NCBI GenBank assembly: GCA_945952225.1
Contig: CAMFHP010000034.1
Span: forward strand, 1 to 64,000
From: an uncultured Myxococcaceae bacterium
Lineage (GTDB): Bacteria > Myxococcota_A > Polyangia > Polyangiales > Ga0077539
DNA length: 64,000 bases
Direction: 5' to 3'
Each line of letters opens with the position of its first letter. The first letter of the stretch is position 1. Positions 1-7,896 of this stretch are shown piece after piece. Under the pieces are notes generated by a model, which saw only the letters and a list, made by a program, of their open reading frames with translations, was not told the DNA's origin and ran no database searches. The translations under genes and the position numbers were made by a program.

Positions 1-1875
1 TGCAACAGCGCGGGCCGTTGTGAGTGCGTGCCGTCGTGTCCTGCGGCCACCGCGGTGGCGTGCGGACAGCCCATTCGCGACACCTGCGGCGGCATGAGCT
101 GCTCGGGCACGGGAACGCAGTGCCCCTCGGGCCAGCGCTGCAACGCGATGGGCGTGTGCGAGTGCGTGCCCACGTGCCCCGATGCATCGGCGGTCACCTG
201 CGGCGCGATGATCCCCAACTCGTGCCCCGGCATGACCTGCCCCGGTCGCGGAACCGCCTGCGGCACGGGCATGGTCTGCAACGCCACGACGCTCGTGTGC
301 GAGTGCGCCCCGCGGTGCCCGACCACCTCGCCCACCACCGTCGCGTGCGGAACGGACATCCCCAACGTGTGCCCCGGCGGTCCGTCGTGCGGCACGGGCA
401 CGATGTGTCCCTCGGGCCAGACGTGCTCGGGCGGACGCTGCGTGTGTCCCTCGGGTCAGATGTTCTGCGGCGGCGCGTGCGTGGCCGTCGCCACGTCGAC
501 CACCCACTGCGGCGCGTGCAACAACACCTGCTCCACGGGCCAGTCGTGCGTCGCGGGCGTGTGCCAGTGCCCCACGGGCCAGACCGTGTGCTCCGGCGCG
601 TGCACCAACACGCAGACCTCGTCGGCCCACTGCGGCGGATGCAGCCGTCCGTGCCCCACGGGCCAGAGCTGCACCGCGGGCGTCTGCGGCTGCCCCTCGG
701 GACAGACCTACTGCGGCGGCGCGTGCGTGAGCACGGCCACCGATCGCAACAACTGCGGATCGTGCGGACGGGTGTGTCCCACGGGCCAGTCGTGCGTGGG
801 CGGCGTGTGCGGATGCCCTGGCGGCACCACGTACTGCGGCACCACCTGCGCGAACCTCAGCAGCGACACGGCCAACTGCGGATCGTGCGGAACGGTGTGT
901 CCCACGGGCCAGTCGTGCCTGGCGGGCGTCTGCGGCTGCCCCTCGGGACAGACCTACTGCGGCACGCGCTGCGTCGACCTCACCAACGACGCCGTCAACT
1001 GCGGCGCGTGCGGCACGATCTGCCCCCTCGGTCAGTCGTGCGTGTCGGGTCGTTGCGCGTGCGGCGCGGGGCTCACGGCGTGCGGGTCGGCGTGCGTCAA
1101 CGCGAGCACCGACAACAACAACTGCGGCGGATGCGGCGTGCGCTGCGCCACGGGCACGTCGTGTTCGGGCGGGCGGTGCATCTGCCCGTCGGGCACCACG
1201 TCGTGCTCGGGCGTGTGCGTCGACACGGCGAACAACACGAACAACTGCGGCGCCTGCGGCAACGTGTGTCCCTCGGGCACGACCTGCACGGCGGGACGGT
1301 GCGTGTGCAGCGCGGGCCTCACGCTCTGCGGAACCAACTGCGTGAACACCGCCACCGATCGCAACAACTGCGGCGCCTGCGGAACGGTGTGCTCGTCGAC
1401 GCAGAGCTGCATCGGGAGCGCGTGCGTGTGCACGCTGACGTGTTCGAGCGCGATGTCGCCCGACGCGGTGACGTGCGGATCGCCCATTCCCAACCCCTGC
1501 GGAACGGGCGCTTCGTGTGGCACGGGGCGACGGTGCCCGACGGGTCAGGCGTGCAACGCCACGACGAATTCGTGTCAGTGCGTGCCCTCGTGTCCGCCCA
1601 CCGCGAGCTGCAACCAGAGCGACGGCTGCGGCGGGTACTGCCCCGGCACGTGTCCCTCGGGCAGCACGTGCAGCCGGAGCTCGAACCCCATGACGCCGAG
1701 CCAGTACGTGTGCGCGCCCGCCTCGTGCCCCGGCGGATGCGCCTGCGGACAGATCTGCGTGTCGGGCTCCTGCGCGGCCCTCTGCGCCCGCGGCGAGACC
1801 CTCTGCGGCTGCGGCGCCTGCTGCCGTAGCGGCGAGAGCTGCGTGGGCACCACCTGCGTGCCGCTGCCTCCCTGA
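1..1875 (+). CDS. Cys-rich Stig1-like repeat protein, 5' end outside window
   Basis: The reading frame is open from base 1, so the gene begins upstream of the window; 624 residues are visible before the TGA. The protein is built from repeats of about 41 residues (123 bp) with the pattern NCGxCGxxCPxGQxCxxGxCxCPxGxxxC, roughly eight Cys per unit. It resembles the Stig1-like Cys-rich proteins common in myxobacteria, some of which are wrongly annotated as tryptophan synthase alpha chain. Such proteins are expected outside the cytoplasm with disulfide-stabilised repeats; the signal peptide cannot be checked here. A second, complete member lies at 50457-54191. Repeat units are very similar at DNA level (681 versus 927, exactly two units apart), indicating ongoing unit duplication. 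Function unknown. Confidence 0.85.
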   Translation, partial: CNSAGRCECVPSCPAATAVACGQPIRDTCGGMSCSGTGTQCPSGQRCNAMGVCECVPTCPDASAVTCGAMIPNSCPGMTCPGRGTACGTGMVCNATTLVCECAPRCPTTSPTTVACGTDIPNVCPGGPSCGTGTMCPSGQTCSGGRCVCPSGQMFCGGACVAVATSTTHCGACNNTCSTGQSCVAGVCQCPTGQTVCSGACTNTQTSSAHCGGCSRPCPTGQSCTAGVCGCPSGQTYCGGACVSTATDRNNCGSCGRVCPTGQSCVGGVCGCPGGTTYCGTTCANLSSDTANCGSCGTVCPTGQSCLAGVCGCPSGQTYCGTRCVDLTNDAVNCGACGTICPLGQSCVSGRCACGAGLTACGSACVNASTDNNNCGGCGVRCATGTSCSGGRCICPSGTTSCSGVCVDTANNTNNCGACGNVCPSGTTCTAGRCVCSAGLTLCGTNCVNTATDRNNCGACGTVCSSTQSCIGSACVCTLTCSSAMSPDAVTCGSPIPNPCGTGASCGTGRRCPTGQACNATTNSCQCVPSCPPTASCNQSDGCGGYCPGTCPSGSTCSRSSNPMTPSQYVCAPASCPGGCACGQICVSGSCAALCARGETLCGCGACCRSGESCVGTTCVPLPP

Positions 1876-1946
1876 TCGCGACGCCCGTCGCGCGCCCGCC
1901 TCCCCCGCCTCGCTCCGTCGCTCCCCGAACTTCGCCCCCGGCACGC

Positions 1947-2152
1947 TGGCAGAACCGCTCTTCGAACGCGAGAGAGCTTCTGCCAGCGCGGCAGGACCTC
2001 TCTTCGAACGCGAGGAAGCTTCTGCCAGCGCGCCAGAACCTCTCTTCGAACGCGAGAGAGCTTCTGCCAGCGCGGCAGAACCATTCTTCGAACGCGAGAA
2101 GGCTTCTGCCACCGCGCCAGAACCATTCTTCGAACGCGAGAGACCTTCTGCC
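1947..2152. repeat. Intergenic tandem array of five 42-bp hairpin repeats
   Basis: Five copies of a 42-bp unit start with TTCGAACGCG at 1961, 2003, 2045, 2087 and 2129, in perfect register; the last is truncated. Each unit carries the palindrome TTCGAA. Between palindromes lies TTCTGCC-AGCGC-GGCAGAA, a 7-bp perfect stem with a 5-nt loop at 2062-2080. Units alternate between GGCAG and GCCAG at the second arm, so the higher-order period looks like 84 bp. The 400-bp gap between the Cys-rich gene and the next gene contains little else. It may act as a terminator cluster or protein-binding array, or be a neutral repeat. Confidence 0.9.
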
Positions 2153-2275
2153 GGTGTGCGGGCGCCGTGGTTCACCGCGCGTCGACGATTTTCTTCGCGG
2201 CGTGGGAACCCGCTCGCGAGGGCGCGGTCGCAGCGGTGGGCGGCGGTGCATCCCGTCGCCCGAAAGGATCACTCC

Positions 2276-2977
2276 ATGGCCCCACGATTGATGGACTACG
2301 GCGACGCGATCGACACACTCTGGGAGGAGGCTGTGTACACCGAAGCGCGTCTCACCTCGGAGCCGCTCGCCCAGCACCTCGCGACGCGCTTTCACGACTA
2401 CCTCACGGCGCTCGAAGCCGTGCGGTCGGGACAGTACTCGGTGTGGCGCGCCGAGGTCGTGGCGCAGGCCGCGGTCGACGCCGCCGACGACGCGCTCGAC
2501 ACCGCCGTGCGCGCCACGGGACGCGCCCTCGACACGGCCGTCGACAGCCGCCACGACGACCCGCGCTGGGTCCGCTACGTGGGACGCAGCACGCCGCGCA
2601 AGATCGCGCTCCTCGCGCTCGACGCCGAGCTCAAGGTGGTGCGCTCGTGGCCCGACTCGTTGAAGACCGAGCCCGAGCGCCCGCTGCGCGCGACGGCGGT
2701 TCCGCTGGCCGAGAGCATCGCGCGCGGCGACGTGGCGGTGAAGCAGCGCGACGACGCGCAGGCGAAGCGTCGTGACTTCATGGCGCGCGACAAGGTGCGT
2801 CTCGTCGATGCGCTCAACGACCTGCGCCTCGACACGCACGCCGACCTCAGCAAGCTCGTGGTGCCCAACCGCCTCGACCGCGCGTGGCCCGATGGGTTCT
2901 TCCGCCGGGGCGCGAAGGCGACCGCGAGCGTCGAGCGCGACGAGCCCGCCGACCCGCAGCCCGCACGCCCCGCGTGA
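2276..2977 (+). CDS. Hypothetical alpha-helical protein, 233 aa
   Basis: I do not recognise this family. The start is the ATG at 2276, preceded by GAAAGGA at 2262-2268. The product is soluble, with no signal peptide or membrane segment, and looks largely helical: residues 1-60 hold an acidic/aromatic helical segment, and the middle is Ala/Asp-rich with a repeated DALDTA / RALDTA pattern suggesting paired helices. The C-terminal 20 residues are charged and proline-rich, probably disordered. The gene stands alone between the 42-bp repeat array and a convergent lipoprotein gene. Codon use is typical of the window, supporting a real gene, but no function can be assigned. Confidence 0.7.
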   Translation: MAPRLMDYGDAIDTLWEEAVYTEARLTSEPLAQHLATRFHDYLTALEAVRSGQYSVWRAEVVAQAAVDAADDALDTAVRATGRALDTAVDSRHDDPRWVRYVGRSTPRKIALLALDAELKVVRSWPDSLKTEPERPLRATAVPLAESIARGDVAVKQRDDAQAKRRDFMARDKVRLVDALNDLRLDTHADLSKLVVPNRLDRAWPDGFFRRGAKATASVERDEPADPQPARPA

Positions 2978-2998
2978 CGTAGCCGCCGTCTCTCTCCC

Positions 2999-4066
2999 TC
3001 ACATCACCGGCACCCGCGCCACCGACGGCAGCGGAACGCCGCCCGCCCGCACCGCCTCCGCGTTCGCGGAGTTCGCCACCCACACCACGTTCGCCGACTC
3101 GTCCCACGCGACGCCCGTCGGCGAGCGCAGCAGCCCCATGGGCGCGCTGAGCACCGTCGTCGTTCCGTCGGTGGCGACGCGCGCGATGGCGTTGGCCCCG
3201 CTCGCCGCCACGAGGAGCGAGCCCATGGGACCGACGGAGACGCCCCACGCCGTCGCGAGCTTCGCGCAGTCGCGCATCGTGAGGGTGCTCACCGCGCCCG
3301 CGCTCCCATCGGCGTTGCGCGCCACGCGGATCACCGTCGAGCGGTCGGTGTGGCTCACGTACACCGCATCGTCGCGCACCACGAGCCCGTTGGCGCCCGT
3401 GCGATCGGTGCCCGTGGGGCCGCAGATCACACCGCCGCCGGTGAGCATGGCGTCGTTGGTCCAGCGCGCGAGCGTTCCGTCGGGTGCGATGCGCCACACG
3501 GCGCCGGGATCACTCTGCGCGACCCACACCGCGCCCGTCGCATCGACGGCGAGGCCCGCGGGGGTCGGGAGCCCGTCGTCGCGCACCACGAGGGTCGCCT
3601 CGCCGCCGCCCGCGGGCGCGCGGTACACGCCCGCCTGCGCGGCCCCCGACGACACCACCGAGAGCCACAGGCGGCCCATGGCGTCGAAGGCCATGCCCCG
3701 CACCGATCCGCTCGACGGAACCGTCGCGTACGCGCGGTAGCTGCCCGTCGGCGTCACCTCGACCACGCGCGGCAACGTGCGAAACGACACGTACGCGTTG
3801 CCACCGCGGGTCACCACACCTTCGGGGAACTCCGAGCGCTGCGCATCGAAGCGCACGACCTCGTACTGCGGGAGCGTGAACACGTCGGCGGGCACCACGG
3901 CGCCGTCGTCGAGCACCACGGAGCCGTCGGGCACATCGACCGTCGACGCGTCGCGCGTGTCGATGAGCTTCGGCGGGTCGTTGTTTCCGCACGCCGTCAC
4001 CGTCGCCGCGAGGAGCACCGCCCACGCCGCCATCACCCGCCCCCGAGACCGCTCGCCGTACCGCAT
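2999..4066 (-). CDS. Lipoprotein with NHL/SMP-30-like beta-propeller
   Basis: The 355-residue product starts with a lipoprotein signal (hydrophobic 12-25, lipobox TAC with Cys26), then an Asp-rich linker (about residues 32-60), then a beta-propeller. Blade-like repeats include GNAYVSF, GRLWLSV, GAVWVAQ, DAVYVSH and NVVWVAN, each preceded by a GLAVDATG-type turn, as in SMP-30, NHL and virginiamycin B lyase-like propellers. It should be anchored in the envelope; whether it is a lactonase, lyase or only a binding scaffold cannot be told. The start at 4066 fits the signal peptide; there is no clear ribosome site, but TTAGAGC lies 7 nt upstream, resembling the leaderless pattern noted elsewhere. 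Confidence 0.75.
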   Translation of the reverse strand: MRYGERSRGRVMAAWAVLLAATVTACGNNDPPKLIDTRDASTVDVPDGSVVLDDGAVVPADVFTLPQYEVVRFDAQRSEFPEGVVTRGGNAYVSFRTLPRVVEVTPTGSYRAYATVPSSGSVRGMAFDAMGRLWLSVVSSGAAQAGVYRAPAGGGEATLVVRDDGLPTPAGLAVDATGAVWVAQSDPGAVWRIAPDGTLARWTNDAMLTGGGVICGPTGTDRTGANGLVVRDDAVYVSHTDRSTVIRVARNADGSAGAVSTLTMRDCAKLATAWGVSVGPMGSLLVAASGANAIARVATDGTTTVLSAPMGLLRSPTGVAWDESANVVWVANSANAEAVRAGGVPLPSVARVPVM

Positions 4067-4186
4067 CGCCACCGCTCTAACACAGCCCCGCGCGCGGCTG
4101 AATGCGGGTCGTCGCCGCACACTGCGCTGTCGACGGCGCGCCCCCGTTGCCGCTAGCATCACGGGTCTTTGAAAGGCGGCCCGTCG

Positions 4187-4579
4187 ATGCAACGCGCGGT
4201 GGAGATCATCTTGATGCGACAGCTCGCGAGCTACCTCGCGATGCCGATCTTTCTCGTCGATCCGTCGGGCAATCTGCTGTTCTACAACGAGCCCGCCGAG
4301 GCCCTGCTGGGCTGTCGCTTCGACGAGACGGGAGAGCTTCCTGCGGCGCACTGGGCGAGCCTCTTCAAGGCCACAGACTCCGCGGGCGTGCCGCTTCCGG
4401 CCGACGAGCTACCGCTGGTGACCGCCCTGCGCACGAAGCACCCCGCGCACCGCGATTTCTGGATCGTTGGACTTGATGGACAGCGCCGTCACCTGAAGCT
4501 CACGGCCTTTCCGCTGGTGGGTCAGGCGGCGCGCTTTCTCGGGGCCGTGGCGCTCTTCTGGGAAGGCGACTCGCGATGA
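4187..4579 (+). CDS. Single-domain PAS protein
   Basis: This 130-residue protein is essentially one PAS domain: MPIFLVDPSGNLLFYNEPAEALLG (about residues 20-43) is the PAS core, followed by the ADELPL and RHLKLTAFPL strands. It has no attached kinase, cyclase or helix-turn-helix output. The ATG at 4187 is chosen because GAAAGGCGG sits 7 nt upstream; an in-frame TTG at 4169 lies before that site and is unlikely. TAGCAT at 4154-4159 is a plausible -10 box. Its stop overlaps the next start by 4 bp (ATGA), so it is translationally coupled to the metallo-hydrolase, and may sense a ligand for it. Function otherwise unknown. Confidence 0.75.
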   Translation: MQRAVEIILMRQLASYLAMPIFLVDPSGNLLFYNEPAEALLGCRFDETGELPAAHWASLFKATDSAGVPLPADELPLVTALRTKHPAHRDFWIVGLDGQRRHLKLTAFPLVGQAARFLGAVALFWEGDSR

Positions 4580-5415
4580 GGGTGAAGCTCTGGGGCACGC
4601 GGGGCTCGCTCCCGACGCCAGGGCCCGACACCTCGCGCTTCGGCGGCAACACGTCGTGCGTCGAAGTGCGCGCCGACGACGACAGCATCCTCGTGCTCGA
4701 TGCGGGCACGGGCATTCGCAACCTCGGACGCACGATCCCCGGCACGTGCCCCCGCGTCGACGTGCTGATCTCGCACCTCCACATGGATCACATCCAGGGC
4801 ATGGGCTTCTTCGCGCCCTTCTACGTGCCCGGACTCGAAGTGCACATCTGGGGTCCCGCCTCGCCCGCCGAGACCCTGCGCGCGCGCCTCGGGCGGTACA
4901 TGTCTCCGCCCCTGTTCCCCGTTCGTCTGCGCGACCTGCCGTGCAACCTCACCGTGCATGAGGTGCCCGGCGACGAGGTGCTGCGCATCGGTCCCTTCGA
5001 GGTGCGCGCCGAGCTCGTGTGCCACCCCGGTCCCACGGTGGGATACCGCATCACCGAGGGCGCACGCTCACTCGCGTACCTGCCCGACCACGAGCCCGGC
5101 CTCGGCGTGCGCGGCCCGCTCCTCGGCAACGGCTGGACCTCGGGCCAGAGCCTCGCCGACCGCGTCGACCTGCTCATCCACGACGCGCAGTACACGCAGC
5201 ACCAGTACGACCAGCGCGAGGGCTGGGGGCACAGCACCTTCGACCGCGCCATCGAGTTCGCCGAGCTCTCGCGCGCCGAGCGCCTCGTGCTCTTTCACCA
5301 CGACCCCGACCACGACGACGCGACCCTCGCGAGCCTCGTGTCGTCGCTCGTGAAGAACCGCCGCCCCGACGTCGCGATCACCGCGGGCTTCGAGGGCGAG
5401 GTCTTCGACCTGTAG
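4576..5415 (+). CDS. Metallo-beta-lactamase-fold hydrolase
   Basis: A 279-residue cytoplasmic metallo-beta-lactamase-fold enzyme. The N-terminus WGTRGSLPTPGP followed by FGGNTSC is characteristic of the PhnP / class II phosphodiesterase-like branch. The metal-binding motif HLHMDH is at residues 67-72; further candidate ligands are CHPGP, PDHEP and the late FHHDPDHDD. The substrate is not determinable; cyclic nucleotides or phosphodiesters are plausible from the family. The gene overlaps the upstream PAS gene by 4 bp, implying linked expression and possibly linked function, a PAS sensor and hydrolase as separate chains. Confidence 0.8.
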   Translation: MRVKLWGTRGSLPTPGPDTSRFGGNTSCVEVRADDDSILVLDAGTGIRNLGRTIPGTCPRVDVLISHLHMDHIQGMGFFAPFYVPGLEVHIWGPASPAETLRARLGRYMSPPLFPVRLRDLPCNLTVHEVPGDEVLRIGPFEVRAELVCHPGPTVGYRITEGARSLAYLPDHEPGLGVRGPLLGNGWTSGQSLADRVDLLIHDAQYTQHQYDQREGWGHSTFDRAIEFAELSRAERLVLFHHDPDHDDATLASLVSSLVKNRRPDVAITAGFEGEVFDL

Positions 5416-5433
5416 TGAAGGCTTCGGGCGCGC

Positions 5434-7125
5434 TCAGCGCTCGGGGGTCATCGGTCCGAGGCCGCCGTACTGCGCGCGCTGCGCGGCGGTGAGCGTGCGG
5501 GCGCGCGCCACGTCGCGGAACACCGTGGCCCCCGTGGTCGCCGTGCGCGGATAGGCGCTTCCCGTGCGGTCGACGCGGTAGAGCCCGAAGCGGGGGGTGT
5601 ATCCGTCGGCCCACTCGAAGTTGTCCATGAGCGACCAGTGGTAGTAGCCGCGCACATCGACGCCGGTGCGACGCGCGCGCTCGATCTGCTCCAGCGTGCG
5701 GACCACGTTCTCGGCGCGACGCGCGCCCACCTCGGTGGCGATGCCCGCCTCGGTGACCGTGAGCGGCAGCATCGGGTAGCGACGACCGAGGTCGACGAGC
5801 ACGTTGTAGATCCCCGGCGCCCAGTACTCGTAGCGCATCGCGGGCACGTAGTGGGTGGGGTCGGGCGCAGGCAGGCACGCGCCGAGGTCGATGCCCGGCA
5901 GGCACACGTTCGCGCGCACCCGCGGAAGGATCTCGGGCGAACCCGACACGCCCGCGCGGAAGTAGTACTGCACCCCCATCCAGTCGAGGTGGTTGGCCCA
6001 GGTCGGGTGCTGCTCGGGGGCGGTTCCGTCGAGGGAGGCGTCGAAGCTGCCGCGGAGCACGGCGTCGGCGAAGAGGTAGTGGTACACGGCGCGCACGCGG
6101 TCGCGGGCGGCCACGTCGGCGGGGTCGGTGCTCGCGGCGCGGTTGCGCGTGGGCACCCAGTCGGCGACGGAGAGCGTGAAGCCCACCTCGGCGGCGCTGC
6201 CGTCACGGTCGGCGTCGACGGTGTCGTTGGCCTTGAGGGCCTCGTACATCGCGACGTGGGCGCGCGCGTAGTTGCGCACGGCGGCGACGAAGCGGTCGGT
6301 CTGCGTGAAGAGCAGGTTGCGACCGGGCGGAAAGGTCTCCTGCCCATAGGACGCGAGCAGGTAGTTGATGGGCTCGTTGACCGTGGCCCACTCGTCGACG
6401 CGGTCGCCGAAGGTGCGCGCCAGGAGCGCCGCGTGCTCGCGCATCTCGTCGATGATCTGCTCGGCGCCGTCGGGGTGATCCCAGCCGCAGAGGTCGGTGT
6501 CGCTCGGCGCGGTGCAGGCCGTCCGTCGGCGCGGGTCGTCGACCCACACGGGGCTCGCGAAGTGGTGCACGGTCACCGACGGACGCATCCCCGCGGCGCG
6601 GATCGCGTCGATCACGCGGCCGTAGTGGGCGAGCGCCTCCATATCGATCACGTCGCGACGCGGCTCGATGCGCGACCACTCGATGCTGAAGCGGTAGACG
6701 TCCATGCCGAGGTCGGCGGCGAGGCGCACGTCGGCGAGGGCCTGCGTGAAGCCCTGCACCGCGTCTCCGAGGGGCGCGCGCCCGCGGCCGAGACCGCCCA
6801 TCGCGGTGGGGAGCGTCCACCAGTACCAGTCGTTGTTCGTGAGCCCGTCTTCGATCTGCGCCGCGGCCGTAGCCACGCCGAAGGAGAAGCGGTCGCGCCC
6901 CATCGCGCCCGACCGCGGACCGGCCATCGCGAAGCGCACGTCGCCCGGCGCGAGGAGCTCCGCGGGGTCGTACGTGGGCGCATCGGGCGCCGCGTCGACG
7001 GCGGCCTCGGCGGACGCATCGACGCGCACGTCGACGGTCGCGTCGGAGGCCACCGGCTGCGCGCCGTCACAGCCCGCGGTCATCGCCGCGCAGCCCACGA
7101 GGGTGAGCACGATCGTTCGCACCAT
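5434..7125 (-). CDS. Lipoprotein beta-glycosidase, GH family 1
   Basis: A 563-residue GH1 enzyme, expected to hydrolyse beta-glucosides or beta-galactosides with retention. The acid/base Glu is in TVNEP (E251) and the nucleophile in TVTEAG (E459), about 208 residues apart as usual; the latter motif departs from the common TENG. SLMDNFEWADGY and FGLYRVD near the C-terminus are strong GH1 signatures. The N-terminus is a lipoprotein signal (MTAGC, Cys19) followed by an Asp/Ala linker to about residue 60, so the enzyme is envelope-anchored, unlike the usual cytoplasmic GH1. The start at 7125 has GGGAG 5 nt upstream. Paralogue logic with the GH31 lipoprotein at 61 kb suggests surface glycan use. 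Confidence 0.9.
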   Translation of the reverse strand: MVRTIVLTLVGCAAMTAGCDGAQPVASDATVDVRVDASAEAAVDAAPDAPTYDPAELLAPGDVRFAMAGPRSGAMGRDRFSFGVATAAAQIEDGLTNNDWYWWTLPTAMGGLGRGRAPLGDAVQGFTQALADVRLAADLGMDVYRFSIEWSRIEPRRDVIDMEALAHYGRVIDAIRAAGMRPSVTVHHFASPVWVDDPRRRTACTAPSDTDLCGWDHPDGAEQIIDEMREHAALLARTFGDRVDEWATVNEPINYLLASYGQETFPPGRNLLFTQTDRFVAAVRNYARAHVAMYEALKANDTVDADRDGSAAEVGFTLSVADWVPTRNRAASTDPADVAARDRVRAVYHYLFADAVLRGSFDASLDGTAPEQHPTWANHLDWMGVQYYFRAGVSGSPEILPRVRANVCLPGIDLGACLPAPDPTHYVPAMRYEYWAPGIYNVLVDLGRRYPMLPLTVTEAGIATEVGARRAENVVRTLEQIERARRTGVDVRGYYHWSLMDNFEWADGYTPRFGLYRVDRTGSAYPRTATTGATVFRDVARARTLTAAQRAQYGGLGPMTPER

Positions 7126-7230
7126 GAGGTCTCCCATCGCCGCGGAGACTGCCAGAGCCGCGCGTGGCGCGAAACCCATGTCCGTAGGGTCTTGCGAGGC
7201 CGCGAGGCCGTGGGGCATGGTCACGAGGTC

Positions 7231-7896
7231 ATGCGCATCCTCGTGGTCGAAGACGATTCGAAGGTCGCGAGCTTCGTGAGCCGCGCGCTTCAAGAAGAGG
7301 GTCACCAGGCCGACGTCGCGCACGACGGACTCGCGGGCGAGAAGCAGGCGCGGCTCGCGCGCTACGACGTCATCGTGCTCGACTGGATGCTCCCGGGCAT
7401 GGACGGCCTCTCCGTGTGCCGCTCGCTGCGCCGCGCGGGCGTGCGCTCGCCGATCATGATGCTCACGGCGCGCGACGAGGTGGGCGAGCGGGTGCTCGGG
7501 CTCGACGCGGGCGCCGACGACTACCTGGTGAAGCCCTTCGCGCTCGAAGAGTTTCTCGCGCGCATCCGGGCGCTCGGTCGCCGCGCGAACGAGGGCGCGG
7601 GCTCGCTCACGGTGCAGGGCCTCTCGCTCGACCTCACGCGCCGCACGCTCTCCCTCGACGGCGGCCCCGCGGTGGAGCTCACGGGCCGCGAGTTCGGCCT
7701 GCTCGAATACCTCGTGCGCAACGCGGGACGCGCGGTGACGCGCACCGAGCTCCTCGCGAACGTGTGGGGCACGAGCTTCGACCCGGGCACCAACGTGATC
7801 GACGTGTACGTGCGGCACCTGCGCGAGAAGCTCGGCGCCCACGGGCATCGCATCGGCACGGTGCGCGGCGTCGGATACTCGTTCGACGTGGCATGA
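7231..7896 (+). CDS. OmpR/PhoB-family response regulator
   Basis: A 221-residue response regulator: receiver domain 1-120 with acidic pocket VEDD (residues 7-9), phosphoacceptor Asp51 in VLDWMLPGMDG and Lys101 in YLVKPF, then a winged-helix DNA-binding domain from about residue 125 (LTGREFGLLEYL, VIDVYVRHLREKL, TVRGVGYSF). It should bind DNA after phosphorylation by the kinase encoded next. The length matches the CusR/CopR/PhoP type. The ATG at 7231 follows GAGG at 7225, with tight spacing. The stop overlaps the kinase start (ATGA), so the two form a translationally coupled pair. The signal sensed is unknown. Confidence 0.93.
   Translation: MRILVVEDDSKVASFVSRALQEEGHQADVAHDGLAGEKQARLARYDVIVLDWMLPGMDGLSVCRSLRRAGVRSPIMMLTARDEVGERVLGLDAGADDYLVKPFALEEFLARIRALGRRANEGAGSLTVQGLSLDLTRRTLSLDGGPAVELTGREFGLLEYLVRNAGRAVTRTELLANVWGTSFDPGTNVIDVYVRHLREKLGAHGHRIGTVRGVGYSFDVA

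Noticed and set aside
1-1875. Annotation as tryptophan synthase alpha chain
   Set aside because: Cys-rich repeats of this kind are sometimes given that name, but there is no TIM-barrel or TrpA motif; Stig1-like repeats describe it better.
1947-2152. CRISPR array
   Set aside because: The units are contiguous tandem copies with no unique spacers, and no cas genes are present.
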